Shown: positions 17,089 through 26,212, numbered from the stretch's first letter. The stretch is 64,000 bases of DNA from Rhodocyclaceae bacterium (GCA_028714035.1 JAQTNA010000009.1:1-64000); one strand, 5' to 3'. Notes: generated by a model not told the origin, from the sequence alone. A program made the numbers and translations.

Positions 17089-18075
17089 ATGAAGGCACTG
17101 ATCGTGGACGACTCACCGTCCAGCCTGGCTTATCACTGTGCACTGATTGATTCCATGGGGCTGGAGAGCGTGAGCGCTGCCGGCGGTCGGGAGGCATTGG
17201 AGCGTTACCAGGAGCAGAAATTCGACTTCATCCTGCTGGACGTGGAAATGCCCTCGCCCGATGGCTATGAGGTCGCGCGGCGCATAAGAGCCACGGAGAG
17301 TCCGGACGAGTGGACGCCCATCATCTTCCTCACGGGTCGCACGGACGAGGAGAGCCTGTCCAAGGGCATCGAGGCCGGGGGCGACGACTACCTGGCCAAA
17401 CCGGTGAGCGAACTGGTGCTGGCCGCGAAGATGGCCGCCCTGCGCCGACTGAACCACATCCGGTCAGCCCTGGTCACCACCGCGGGGCAGTTGCGCGACA
17501 CCAACCACCTGCTCTGGCAGGCGAACGAGAAGCTGAAGACCATCGCCGCCGTGGATGGGCTCACCGGCATCGCCAACCGCCGACGCCTCGATGAAATGCT
17601 CGGCCGGGAATGGGGCCGGGCGATACGGGAGCACACCCCGCTCTCCGTCCTCATGGCCGACGTGGATTTCTTCAAACTTTATAACGACAGCTACGGCCAC
17701 CAGGCGGGCGATGACTGCCTGCGCAAGATTTCCGGAGCGCTGGCGCTGGCCGCTCGTCGCCCTGGCGACCTGGCGGCCCGGTATGGCGGCGAGGAGTTTG
17801 CCATCGTCCTGCCCAACACGCCCCTGGAAGGCGCCCGTCACGTGGCGCAGTTCGCCCTGGAGAAGGTCCTCTCCCTCGGCATCCCGCACAAGGCCTCCAA
17901 GGTGCGTGACCAGGTGAGCATCAGCATAGGCGTGGCCAGCGTGTGTCCCGACACGGCGAAATGCAGCTGCTGCGCCGACCTGGTGAAGATGGCCGACCGC
18001 GCCCTCTATGAGGCCAAGGAGAGGGGACGTGCCCGGGTCGTGTGGGCGGAGAGCACGCCAAGCGAGACCGTCTAG
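17089..18075 (+). CDS. Response regulator with GGDEF domain (diguanylate cyclase)
   Basis: A 328-residue two-domain signal protein. The receiver domain (1-125) has ALIVDDSPSS, the phospho-acceptor Asp in FILLDVEMPSPDGYE (about residue 52) and the Lys in DDYLAKPVSE. The GGDEF domain (about 165-320) starts DGLTGIANRRRLDEML, has the active motif ARYGGEEFAIVLPN, and carries an inhibitory-site RxxD (RPGD) five residues before GGEEF. All catalytic and feedback residues are present, so it should make cyclic di-GMP when phosphorylated. ATG 17089 is used because GGGGGAG precedes it closely. No cognate kinase is adjacent; the gene follows the MshQ-like gene and is probably co-transcribed with it. Confidence 0.92.
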   Translation: MKALIVDDSPSSLAYHCALIDSMGLESVSAAGGREALERYQEQKFDFILLDVEMPSPDGYEVARRIRATESPDEWTPIIFLTGRTDEESLSKGIEAGGDDYLAKPVSELVLAAKMAALRRLNHIRSALVTTAGQLRDTNHLLWQANEKLKTIAAVDGLTGIANRRRLDEMLGREWGRAIREHTPLSVLMADVDFFKLYNDSYGHQAGDDCLRKISGALALAARRPGDLAARYGGEEFAIVLPNTPLEGARHVAQFALEKVLSLGIPHKASKVRDQVSISIGVASVCPDTAKCSCCADLVKMADRALYEAKERGRARVVWAESTPSETV

Positions 18076-18104
18076 TCGTCCGTGGGTTTGAACGGGGTGC
18101 GTGC

Positions 18105-18821
18105 TTAGGCCGTCAGAACCCCGTCGCTCAGCACCAGTTGCCGGGAAGCGCGGGCGGCGATGCCCGGGTCGTGGGTGACGATGACGAAGCTCGTTCCCCG
18201 GCGTTCGCTCAATTCCAGCATGAGGTCAAAGACGCCCCCGGCGGTATGCCGGTCCAGGTTGCCCGTGGGTTCGTCCGCCAGGATGCAGGCCGGCTCGGTG
18301 ACCAGGGCGCGGGCCACGGCGGCCCGCTGGCGCTCCCCGCCCGAGAGTTGCCCCGGCGTGTGGGAGAGACGATGGCCCAGGCCCACGGACTCCAGCATGG
18401 CCGCGGCGCGGGCCAGGGCCTCGGCCTTCCCCAGACGCCGTATGAGGAGCGGCATGGCGACGTTTTCCAGCGCGGAAAATTCTGCCAGCAGGTGGTGGAA
18501 CTGGTAGACGAAGCCCAGGGATTCGTTCCTGAGCCTGCCCCTTTCCTTGTCTTCGAGGCTGGCGAAGTCCCGGCCCATCAGGCTCACCGTGCCGGCACTG
18601 GGGGCGTCCAGCCCGCCCAGGAGGTGCAGGAGCGTGCTCTTGCCCGAGCCCGAGGCGCCGACGATGGCCACCCGCTCGCCCTTCGCCACGTCCAGGTCCA
18701 CCCCGGTCAGAACCTTCACCTCCTCCCTGCCCTGGAAGAAGCTCTTGGCCAGCCCCCGGCAGGACAGCACCGCTTCCCCACTCCCCACTTCCCACTCCCT
18801 ACTTCCGACAGCATCACTCAT
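18105..18821 (-). CDS. lolD: Lipoprotein-releasing ABC transporter ATPase LolD
   Basis: ATPase of the LolCDE complex, which releases lipoproteins from the inner membrane for delivery to the outer membrane. 238 residues: Walker [18 protein letters not shown]-loop [20 protein letters not shown], signature [16 protein letters not shown], Walker [13 protein letters not shown] and H-loop VTHDPG are all intact. The N-terminal ~14 residues ([10 protein letters not shown] region) are encoded by a heptanucleotide repeat and are not part of the normal family sequence. The start overlaps the lolC stop by 8 bp. Encoded directly after lolC, as usual. Confidence 0.94.
   Translation of the reverse strand: MSDAVGSREWEVGSGEAVLSCRGLAKSFFQGREEVKVLTGVDLDVAKGERVAIVGASGSGKSTLLHLLGGLDAPSAGTVSLMGRDFASLEDKERGRLRNESLGFVYQFHHLLAEFSALENVAMPLLIRRLGKAEALARAAAMLESVGLGHRLSHTPGQLSGGERQRAAVARALVTEPACILADEPTGNLDRHTAGGVFDLMLELSERRGTSFVIVTHDPGIAARASRQLVLSDGVLTA
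18774..18809. repeat. Heptanucleotide-period repeat H1, single arm in the 5' end of lolD
   Basis: Five 7-nt units of CTCCCCA / CTTCCCA / CTCCCTA type in a row, inside the first codons of lolD and next to the lolC stop codon. Units of the same kind form the right arm of the full element at 57584-57713. Confidence 0.6.
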
Positions 18822-20061
18822 AGCGCAACGCCTCCGCCGGATTGGTCCGGGACGCACGCCAGCTCGGATAGAGCGTCGCGAGCAGCGTCAGCACGAAGGA
18901 CACGGAGGCGATGGTGCCCACGTCCGACCATTGCAGGTCTGAGGGCAGCTCCGAGATGTAATACACGTCCTTGGCCAGGAACTGGATGCCGAACAGGCGC
19001 TCGATGGCCGGCACCACCACGTCCACGTTCAGCGCCAGCAGCACGCCGAAGAACACGCCCGCCGCCAGGCCGATCACACCGATGAGGGCGCCCTGAACGA
19101 TGAAAATCTGCATGATGCTGCGTGGGCTGGCGCCCAGGGTGCGCAGGATGGCGATGTCCGCCTGCTTGTCGGTCACCGCCATGACCAGGGTGGACACGAT
19201 GTTGAAGGCGGCCACGGCGACGATGAGCAACAGGATGATGAACATCATGTTCTTCTCGATCTGCACCGCGCGGAAGAAGTTGGCGTGGCTCTTGGTCCAG
19301 TCCGACACCAGATAGTCGCCGGGCAGGCTGCGCGCCAGTTCCCGCGCCACACGGGGCGCCTGGAACAGGTCGCCGAGCTTGAGGCGCACGCCGGACACCT
19401 TGTCACCCAGTCGGTAAAGGATCTGGGCATCCTGCATGTGGATGAGGGCGAGGCCGGCGTCGTATTCGTACATGCCCGCCTCGAACACCCCCACCACCCG
19501 GAACTGCTTGAGCCGTGGCAGGATGGCCGCCGGCGTCACCAGCCCCTGGGGCGCGATGAGGGTCACCCGGTCGCCGGTCCTGACCTGTAGGTTGCGCGCC
19601 AGATCCGCCCCCAGGATGATGCCGAATTCCCCGGGCTTCAGGGACGAAAGATTGCCCGCCTTCATGTGGCGGTTGAAGTCCGCCACCTTCTCCTCGGTTT
19701 CCGGCAGCACGCCGCGCACCATGACGCCGCGCACGTCCTGATCGAAGGAGAGCATGCCCTGGGCCGCCACATAGGGGGCGGCGGCGCGCACGTCCGGATG
19801 TTTCGACGCCGCCTCGGCCACCTGGGGCCAGCCGGCCAGGTCGCCATCCAGGCCGGTGACCTGCACGTGGGAGGCCACGCTCAGGATGCGGGTGCGCAGT
19901 TCCTTCTGGAAGCCGTTCATCACCGACAGCACGACGATCAACGCCGCCACGCCCAGGGCGATGCCCAGCATGGAAACCAGGGAGATGAAGGAGATGAAGC
20001 CGTTCTTCCCGCGCTTGGGGGCACGGGTATAGCGAAGGCCGACGAAGAGTTCGTAGTTCAT
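18814..20061 (-). CDS. lolC: Lipoprotein-releasing ABC transporter permease LolC/LolE
   Basis: A 415-residue membrane subunit of the Lol complex. It begins [18 protein letters not shown], typical of LolC/E, with one N-terminal membrane helix ([21 protein letters not shown], about 29-49), a large periplasmic domain (about 50-270) and three C-terminal helices ([53 protein letters not shown]). The [14 protein letters not shown] motif after the first helix is a family marker. It overlaps lolD downstream. Whether it acts as LolC, LolE or a LolC/E hybrid homodimer cannot be told; only one permease gene is present here. Confidence 0.92.
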   Translation of the reverse strand: MNYELFVGLRYTRAPKRGKNGFISFISLVSMLGIALGVAALIVVLSVMNGFQKELRTRILSVASHVQVTGLDGDLAGWPQVAEAASKHPDVRAAAPYVAAQGMLSFDQDVRGVMVRGVLPETEEKVADFNRHMKAGNLSSLKPGEFGIILGADLARNLQVRTGDRVTLIAPQGLVTPAAILPRLKQFRVVGVFEAGMYEYDAGLALIHMQDAQILYRLGDKVSGVRLKLGDLFQAPRVARELARSLPGDYLVSDWTKSHANFFRAVQIEKNMMFIILLLIVAVAAFNIVSTLVMAVTDKQADIAILRTLGASPRSIMQIFIVQGALIGVIGLAAGVFFGVLLALNVDVVVPAIERLFGIQFLAKDVYYISELPSDLQWSDVGTIASVSFVLTLLATLYPSWRASRTNPAEALRYE

Positions 20062-20141
20062 GGCGGGCGCTATGCTACACTGCTTTGCCCCATTTCAAGG
20101 CTATTGTGGCCGCTATTCCGGTCTGCGCGCCCGGCCAATTG

Positions 20142-20206
20142 TGGGTCGGGCTTCAGCCCGACAACGATGCCTACCGCGAAATGTCGGGTTGAAACCCGAC
20201 CTACAT
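20142..20206. repeat. Composite inverted repeat with GTCGGG...CCCGAC arms (type E)
   Basis: Two small palindromes, GTCGGGCT-TC-AGCCCGAC and GTCGGGTT-GA-AACCCGAC, are separated by about 22 bp in the gap between lolC and the phosphoglycerate-mutase-like gene, ending 3 bp before the latter's start codon. They could form two stem-loops in the leader of that gene. Repeats of this kind are common in GC-rich proteobacteria. Confidence 0.7.
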
Positions 20207-20208
20207 CC

Positions 20209-21315
20209 ATGCACCTCCACCTGCTCATTCCCGGCCTCATGCAGTTGCCGGCCGACGGCCTGCGGCTGCCCGCCCTCGCCCTCATGCTCGGCCGGGCACG
20301 CCTGGCCTGGGGGCCGGGCCTGTCGCTGGAAGCCTGGCTTGCCCGGGGTTTCGGACTGGATGCGGATTCCGCACCCTATGCCGCCCTGCGGCTCCTGGGG
20401 GAACCGGGTCTGGCGCCGGGCCACCCCCAACCCCTCTCCCACGAGGGGCGAGGGGAGCGCAGTGAGTCGCAACGCGACCGGAATCAACTGGGCACATGGC
20501 TGTGCGCCGATCCGGTGCAGTTGCGCTTCACCAGCCAGGGCCTGATGCTGGGCGATGCCTCCGGGCTTGACTTGGGCGAGGCCGAGGCCGAAGCCCTGAT
20601 CGCCGGCCTGAACCGGGAATTCTCCGAGTTGGGGCAGTTTCATGCCGGGAGCCCGACGCGCTGGTATCTGCGCCCGGCCCGGTCCAGTTCCGTCTCCTGC
20701 CACCGTCTGGGCGAGGTGGTGGGCCGCCGGGTGGATGCTTTCCTGCCCGAGGGCGCCGACGGCCCCCTCTGGTGCCGGCATTTCAACGACATCCAGGTGT
20801 TCCTGCACGGGCATCCGGTCAATCAGGCCAGGGAGGTCGAAGGCCATCCGGCGGTCAACAGCGTCTGGTTCTGGGGCCATGGCCCGCTGCCGGTCCATAC
20901 CGACACCTCCTTTGCCGCGCTGGCCGGCGGCGATGCCCTGGCCCGTGGCCTGGCCCGCGCCGCCGGCATCCCCGTGCTGCCGTGGGCCGGCGAACCGCCG
21001 TCCGCACCTGAAGGCAATGTCCTGGTCGTCGCCGATGCCCTGGCCCGCCCTGCCCTCTACGTGGACGAGGAAGCCTGGCGCGAGGCCCTCGTCGCCCTGG
21101 AATCGTCCCACCTGGCGCCGGCGCTTACCGCCCTGAAATCGGGCAGGCTCGAATCCCTCACCCTGACCGGATTGGGCGACCGCGCCAGCCTGGAACTCCG
21201 CCTCACCCGGCCCGACCTGTGGAAGTTCTGGCGATCCTCAGTCGAGCTACGCGAACTCAAGATCGCAAGCGATGCGGATGCAGACCTCGCCCACCGAATC
21301 AACCCACCTTATTGA
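20209..21315 (+). CDS. Phosphoglycerate-mutase-like conserved protein with a repeat-encoded insert
   Basis: A 368-residue protein resembling the uncharacterised group often annotated as cofactor-independent phosphoglycerate mutase-related. It begins MHLHLLIPGLMQLPADGLRL; conserved stretches include PTRWYLRPA near residue 150, NDIQVFLHGHPVNQAREVEG and NSVWFWGHGPLP near residue 220. I see no complete metal site of the true mutases, so enzyme function is doubtful. Residues ~73-91 (PLSHEGRGERSESQRDR) are encoded by a type A repeat that keeps the frame open. The gene precedes the restriction-modification pair and recJ; in relatives it is often directly next to recJ. Confidence 0.75.
   Translation: MHLHLLIPGLMQLPADGLRLPALALMLGRARLAWGPGLSLEAWLARGFGLDADSAPYAALRLLGEPGLAPGHPQPLSHEGRGERSESQRDRNQLGTWLCADPVQLRFTSQGLMLGDASGLDLGEAEAEALIAGLNREFSELGQFHAGSPTRWYLRPARSSSVSCHRLGEVVGRRVDAFLPEGADGPLWCRHFNDIQVFLHGHPVNQAREVEGHPAVNSVWFWGHGPLPVHTDTSFAALAGGDALARGLARAAGIPVLPWAGEPPSAPEGNVLVVADALARPALYVDEEAWREALVALESSHLAPALTALKSGRLESLTLTGLGDRASLELRLTRPDLWKFWRSSVELRELKIASDADADLAHRINPPY
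20425..20480 (+). repeat. Dispersed repeat type A, copy 3, inside a coding region
   Basis: The GC-rich core CCCCTCTCCCACGAGGGGCG followed by AGGGGAG and the small hairpin GTCGC-AAC-GCGAC matches the inner part of the copies at 9575-9702 and 59319-59517, lacking their outer ends. It is read in the same frame (GRGE...SES) as the open frames of those copies. Confidence 0.7.
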
Positions 21316-21343
21316 ACGTATTCCGGATACAGGAACCGTAGCC

Positions 21344-22300
21344 ATGCATCCCTTTGAAGAAGTATTGATGGTTTCCACGGAAGCAATCGAGTTTGAACTT
21401 CGTGGCCATGAAGCGGTACCTTGGGCGGATTTTCTGCTCAACCCTCGTCGGTTGCGCGGCAGTGATTTCTTGATGCGTTGGTCTCAAGGTGTATGGAGCG
21501 AGAATCGGATTACCCAAGCGGTCAACGACACCGAAGAGTTTTTTGCCATCCCTTATGGACCGAGCGGCACAGCGCCGGATAGCGATGTACGCGCATTCGA
21601 ACTCTATTTCGAGCGCCTGGAAGCGGCAGGCTTGGGTCACGTAAAGCGGCCCGATCTTCTCGTCTTCAGGCTGGCAGACAAGGCAAATATCCTGGCGTTG
21701 GTGGAATCCCTGGGAGGGCTATCGGAACTACCCTTCACCCCTGAAACGGATGAAAGGATGCAGAGCCTGCTGTCCCGAGCTATCGTCGCAATTGAATGTG
21801 AAAACAGCCTATGGAAGGGCAGCCTGATGCCTGACTTTAAGACGCCACTCACTCCCCAACGACGGCTCGACGGCAAGCCTGGTCTCAAAAAGGCTGCGGT
21901 CTTACCGACCATCATTGTCAAGGAGGAAGACCGTGCCCCGCTGCAAGCCTGGCAAGACGCAAGCGGCGTCCCGATTCATGTCTGGCACGTGTTTTTTGAT
22001 ATGGCTTTCGGCATTGCCCTGGATAGAATCCAGACCTTGATTTCAGAGGGTTACATCCTTGCGACCGAGCAGGTCTTCCAGGCGCCGGGCGGCGCCACCA
22101 CCCGGAAAGCCCTGTACAAGATCTACTATTCATATGGTTACCGGTTAGGGGATGCCACGGAGGAGCCGAACCTGACTGCGAAACACATCGTGGACAAGAA
22201 CGGCCACATTCTTCCCTACGTCCACTTTGAGGGTGGTGAGATGCCACTCCGTAAAGAAGCGCTTGATGTCCTGCGGAGCCTTGCCAATGGACAGGATTGA
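21344..22300 (+). CDS. Type II restriction endonuclease, possibly AccI family
   Basis: A 318-residue protein whose end overlaps an adenine methylase gene. A nuclease-like core is visible: RPDLLVFRL near residue 100, then about 45 residues on AIECENSLWKG, giving a D...E-x-E pattern as in some PD-(D/E)xK enzymes that lack the Lys. The long conserved C-terminal half (FQAPGGATTRKALYKIYYSYGY, HILPYVHFEGG) suggests the AccI-type family, which cuts GTMKAC, but this is from memory of the family and not certain. Start: ATG 21344 has AGGAA about 9 nt upstream; 21272 would overlap the previous gene. GC is visibly lower than in flanking genes, so recent acquisition is likely. Confidence 0.65.
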   Translation: MHPFEEVLMVSTEAIEFELRGHEAVPWADFLLNPRRLRGSDFLMRWSQGVWSENRITQAVNDTEEFFAIPYGPSGTAPDSDVRAFELYFERLEAAGLGHVKRPDLLVFRLADKANILALVESLGGLSELPFTPETDERMQSLLSRAIVAIECENSLWKGSLMPDFKTPLTPQRRLDGKPGLKKAAVLPTIIVKEEDRAPLQAWQDASGVPIHVWHVFFDMAFGIALDRIQTLISEGYILATEQVFQAPGGATTRKALYKIYYSYGYRLGDATEEPNLTAKHIVDKNGHILPYVHFEGGEMPLRKEALDVLRSLANGQD

Positions 22301-23834
22301 TCACTACAAACTCCCTTCTACTGGAGAACACCGGGAGAAGCTGCGGCAAAAAGGGCAGTTCTGGACACCCGACTGGGTGGCGGAAGCCATGTGCGCCTAC
22401 GCACTCCGGGATGGCAGCCCAATCCTGTTTGATCCGGCGGTCGGCGCCGGAGCATTTTTCCGTGCCGGGAAGAAAGTGGCGCAGGAAAGGCATCAGGAAA
22501 TTGCCCTCACCGGCATGGAGATCGATCCCAAAGTGCTGCATGAGGCGATCAGGCATGGCCTCGTGGCGAACGATTTGGCCGGGGTAACTCTGGGCGACTT
22601 CGTGTTCCAGCCGCCCGAACGTCTTATGACAGCCATCGTCGCCAACCCGCCCTATCTGCGCCACCACCGCATCTCAGCAGCGGACAAGGAAAAGCTGAAG
22701 CTGCTGGCCCAGGGAACGCTGGGCAAGGCCCTGGATGGGCGCGCAGGCCTGCACATCTTCTTCCTCATCCGGGCCTTGAGCCTGCTGGAGGAAGACGGGC
22801 GTCTGGCGTTCATCATGCCGGCGGACACCTGCGAGGGAAAATCAGCCCCGGAACTCTGGCGTTGGATCGGGGGAAACTTTTGCCTGGATGCGGTGATCGC
22901 TTTCGCCCCGGATGCCTCACCCTTCCCCGGCGTGGATACCAACCCATTGATTTTCTTCATACGGAAATCCGCACCAAAGGAGAGATTTCATTGGGCACTG
23001 TGCCGGGAGCCGCGAACGGATGCCTTGTTGGACTGGGTTCGCTCCGGATTTGACAGCCAGGAAAACGAGCTCGGCGTCGTAGAGCGCGAGCTGATCGAGG
23101 GTTTGCAAACGGGCCTCTCCCGGCCTCCGGTTGTGTGCGACGGTAGCAAATATGTGCTGGGAGATTTCGTGCGCGTGGTGCGGGGTATTGCCACGGGTGC
23201 CAATGATTTCTTCTTCCTGACCGCCGATCGGGCGGCCGAACTAGGCATTCCAAAGAAGTATCTATTGCGGGCCGTGGGCCGGACACGGGATATTCCGGGC
23301 ACGGAGGTCAGTGAGGATACGCTGAGAACTCTGGAGCGTGAGGGACGGCCAACCTGGTTGCTTGCCCTGGATGGGGAGCCTGCCTCCCGTTTCCCGGAAG
23401 CGGTTCGTCACTATCTGATCGAGGGCGAGATTCAGGGCTTGCCCAACCGATCCCTGATCTCCCAGAGAAAGCCCTGGTACAAGATGGAGAAACGCGAGGC
23501 ACCGCCGTTTCTGTTCTCGTATCTGGGCCGTCGCAACTCCCGCTTCATTCGCAACCGGGCGGGAGTGCTGCCCCTGACGGGTTTCCTTTGCGTCTATCCG
23601 CTCAACTCCGATCCCAACTTTGTTGAAACGGTCTGGACAATTCTGAACGACCCGGACACGGTGGCCAACCTGGCGAGAATTGGAAAGTCCTATGGCGGAG
23701 GTGCCGTAAAAGTCGAACCTCGCTCCCTGGAAAAGCTACCCATTCCGGCTCATGTACTGGAAAAGGTGGGAATGTCCGCTCAATTGCGACTATTCCAACC
23801 GGAAAAGAGCTACGCGCCGGACCATACTTCATGA
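22287..23834 (+). CDS. Type II N6-adenine DNA methyltransferase (TaqI/Eco57I-like)
   Basis: A 515-residue methylase that should protect the genome from the upstream endonuclease. It has a methyl-donor motif I, LFDPAVGAGAFF (about residues 45-57), the adenine motif IV NPPYLRHHR near residue 120, and a large C-terminal part resembling the TaqI-type target-recognition domain (GDFVRVVRGIATGANDFFFL, then RSLEKLPIP at the end). Order motif I then IV, with recognition domain last, indicates the gamma class. ATG 22287 overlaps the nuclease gene by 14 bp. The stop overlaps the recJ start by 4 bp (ATGA), so recJ translation may be coupled to it. Confidence 0.88.
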   Translation: MDRIDHYKLPSTGEHREKLRQKGQFWTPDWVAEAMCAYALRDGSPILFDPAVGAGAFFRAGKKVAQERHQEIALTGMEIDPKVLHEAIRHGLVANDLAGVTLGDFVFQPPERLMTAIVANPPYLRHHRISAADKEKLKLLAQGTLGKALDGRAGLHIFFLIRALSLLEEDGRLAFIMPADTCEGKSAPELWRWIGGNFCLDAVIAFAPDASPFPGVDTNPLIFFIRKSAPKERFHWALCREPRTDALLDWVRSGFDSQENELGVVERELIEGLQTGLSRPPVVCDGSKYVLGDFVRVVRGIATGANDFFFLTADRAAELGIPKKYLLRAVGRTRDIPGTEVSEDTLRTLEREGRPTWLLALDGEPASRFPEAVRHYLIEGEIQGLPNRSLISQRKPWYKMEKREAPPFLFSYLGRRNSRFIRNRAGVLPLTGFLCVYPLNSDPNFVETVWTILNDPDTVANLARIGKSYGGGAVKVEPRSLEKLPIPAHVLEKVGMSAQLRLFQPEKSYAPDHTS

Positions 23835-25531
23835 CCCAAATTCTCGAACGCAAGATACCCCAACGTGCCGCGGAGATGCTGGCGCAGGAGGGGGTGCATC
23901 CCGTGCTGGCGCGGCTTTATGCGGCGCGGGGCATCCATCGGCGGGAAGAGGTGGAACACAAGTTGTCCGCCCTGCTGCCGCCGGATCGGCTGATGAACGC
24001 CGATGCGGCCGCCGTGCTGCTGGCGGATCACATCGCCTCGGCCAAGCGCCTCCTGATCGTGGCGGATTACGACTGCGACGGCGCCACCGCCTGTGCCGTG
24101 GGGGTGCGGGCGCTACGGGCCTTCGGTGCCCAGGTGGATTACCTGGTGCCCAACCGCTTCGAGTACGGCTATGGCCTCTCCCCGGAGATCGCGCGCCTCG
24201 CTGCCCAAAAGAAGCCCGACCTCATCATCACGGTGGATAACGGCATCGCCAGCGTGGAAGGCGTGGCCGAGGCCGGACGTCTGGGCATGGCCACCCTCAT
24301 CACCGACCACCACCTGCCGGGCGACGAGTTGCCGGCGGCGGAAGTCATCGTCAATCCCAATCAGCCCGGATGCAGTTTCCCGAGCAAGGGTCTGGCCGGG
24401 GTGGGCGTGATGTTCTACGTCATGCTCGCCTTGCGCGCCGAACTCAGAAGGCGCGGTGCCTTCGCCGAACGGCTGGAGCCGAACCTGGGCAATCTCCTGG
24501 ACCTGGTGGCCCTGGGCACGGTGGCGGACGTGGTGCCCCTGGACCAGAACAACCGCATCCTGGTGGCCCAAGGCCTCTCCCGCATGCGCGCCGGCAAGAT
24601 GCAGCCGGGCCTGGAAGCCCTGTTCCGCATCGCCGGCCGCGACGCGAGGCGGGCGAGCACCTTCGATCTGGGCTTCGGCCTCGGCCCCCGGCTCAATGCC
24701 GCCGGCCGGCTCTCCGACATGTCCCTGGGCATAGAGGCGCTGATCACGGACGACCTGGCCCGGGCGCTCAACATCGCCGGCGACCTGGACCGGCTGAACC
24801 GGGAACGGCGGGAGATCGAGGCCCAGATGCAGGAGCAGGCCCTGGCCCTCCTGGACGAGGTGGTGGAAGCGGAAGACGACGCGGCCCCCGCCCTCACCCT
24901 CTTTGATCCGGACTGGCACCAGGGCGTGGTCGGGCTCCTGGCGTCCCGGGTCAAGGACCGGGTGCACCGCCCGGTGATCGCCTTCGCCCGGGGCACGAAC
25001 GACGAACTGAAAGGTTCCGGCCGTTCCATTCCCGGCGTGCACCTCAGGGATGCCCTGGATCTCGTCTCGAAGCGCGCTCCCGGCCTGATCCTGCGTTTCG
25101 GCGGCCACGCGGCGGCGGCCGGCCTGTCCATCCGGGAAGACGATCTGCCCTGGTTCGAGGAGGTCTTTACCGAAACCGTGGCCGGTCTGTTATCCCCCGC
25201 GGACAAGGAGCGCACCCTGGAAACCGACGGTCCGCTGGAAGCCGGCTACATGTCCCTGGATTCGGCCCGCCTCCTGGCGGGGGAGATCTGGGGCCAGGGT
25301 TTTCCCGCTCCGATATTCTGCGACGAATTTGCCGTGGAAAACCAGCGGGTTCTCAAGGACAAACACTTGAAGCTTCACCTCAGGAAAGGCGGCAGCCGCT
25401 TCGAAGCCATCCATTTCAACCGTGCCGAACCAGCGCCGGCCAGGGTGCGCGCCGCCTATCGCCTGGACATTAATGAGTACAATGGCAAGGCCAGTGTGCA
25501 ACTGGTGGTGGAGCATCTACAGCCCGCCTGA
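23831..25531 (+). CDS. recJ: Single-stranded-DNA 5'-3' exonuclease RecJ
   Basis: Degrades single-stranded DNA 5' to 3' in recombination and mismatch repair. The product is 566 residues, normal for RecJ. DHH-domain motifs are complete: IVADYDCDGATAC (about 76-88), DLIITVDNGIAS, the name-giving LITDHHLPGDELP near residue 160, and DLVALGTVADVVPL. The DHHA1 part has GSGRSIPGVHLRDAL and RFGGHAAAAGLSI near residue 420, and the OB-like C-terminus follows. Its ATG overlaps the methylase stop, an arrangement that makes expression of a core repair gene dependent on an acquired module unless an internal promoter exists. Confidence 0.96.
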   Translation: MTQILERKIPQRAAEMLAQEGVHPVLARLYAARGIHRREEVEHKLSALLPPDRLMNADAAAVLLADHIASAKRLLIVADYDCDGATACAVGVRALRAFGAQVDYLVPNRFEYGYGLSPEIARLAAQKKPDLIITVDNGIASVEGVAEAGRLGMATLITDHHLPGDELPAAEVIVNPNQPGCSFPSKGLAGVGVMFYVMLALRAELRRRGAFAERLEPNLGNLLDLVALGTVADVVPLDQNNRILVAQGLSRMRAGKMQPGLEALFRIAGRDARRASTFDLGFGLGPRLNAAGRLSDMSLGIEALITDDLARALNIAGDLDRLNRERREIEAQMQEQALALLDEVVEAEDDAAPALTLFDPDWHQGVVGLLASRVKDRVHRPVIAFARGTNDELKGSGRSIPGVHLRDALDLVSKRAPGLILRFGGHAAAAGLSIREDDLPWFEEVFTETVAGLLSPADKERTLETDGPLEAGYMSLDSARLLAGEIWGQGFPAPIFCDEFAVENQRVLKDKHLKLHLRKGGSRFEAIHFNRAEPAPARVRAAYRLDINEYNGKASVQLVVEHLQPA

Positions 25532-25560
25532 TTCCAGGTCTGAAACGAGAGGGGAACAGC

Positions 25561-26160
25561 ATGGGCAACCCGAGGATCGCGGAACTGGTGGAGCGCGTCC
25601 GGCAACTGGAGGACGAGATCCAGGCGGAATTTCGCAAGCGGCGCGCCGAGCTGCACGCCGACTTCGAGAACCGGCGCATCCGATTCGAGCAGGACATGCT
25701 GGAAGCCCAGCGTCGCTTCAAGGTCGGCACCCTGCGCTATGTACTCAGGGCGAGGCCCCTGGTGTTGCTCACGGCGCCGCTCATCTATTCGGTGCTCTTT
25801 CCCATGCTGCTCATGGACCTGTTCGTCACCCTCTACCAGTGGATCTGCTTTCCCGTGTATGGCATTCCCCGGGTCAGGCGTCGTGACTACCTGGTGTTCG
25901 ATCGCGCCCACCTGGCCTACCTCAACACCATCGAGAAGATCAATTGCGCCTATTGCTCCTACGGCAACGGCCTGGCCGCGTACATCCGGGAGGTGATCGG
26001 GCGCACCGAGCAGTACTGGTGCCCCATCAAGCACAGCCGGCGCATCCTGGAAGCCCACGAGTACTACCACCGCTACACGGACTTCGGCGACGCGGAAGGC
26101 TTCCGCCGGGAATTGGCTGACCTGCGTCGGCAACTATCGGATCTGGACAAGGGCGCGTGA
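25561..26160 (+). CDS. Conserved hypothetical membrane protein
   Basis: A 199-residue protein following recJ by 29 bp. Residues 1-60 are charged and likely coiled coil (LVERVRQLEDEIQAEFRKRR). Two hydrophobic segments follow (about 66-95, PLVLLTAPLIYSVLFPMLLMD and FVTLYQWICF). Then comes a C-terminal domain with a Cys-x2-Cys pair in INCAYCSYGNGLAAYIREV and a third Cys in YWCPIKHSRRI, which could bind a metal or form disulfides. The end is again coiled-coil-like. I recognise the general look of conserved proteobacterial hypotheticals but no function. A Shine-Dalgarno (GAGGGGA) precedes ATG 25561. Confidence 0.7.
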   Translation: MGNPRIAELVERVRQLEDEIQAEFRKRRAELHADFENRRIRFEQDMLEAQRRFKVGTLRYVLRARPLVLLTAPLIYSVLFPMLLMDLFVTLYQWICFPVYGIPRVRRRDYLVFDRAHLAYLNTIEKINCAYCSYGNGLAAYIREVIGRTEQYWCPIKHSRRILEAHEYYHRYTDFGDAEGFRRELADLRRQLSDLDKGA

Positions 26161-26212
26161 GGCGCAGGCCATGGCGGTTCCAGGCTGGGAATGAAATGCC
26201 CCTGCGGCGAAA

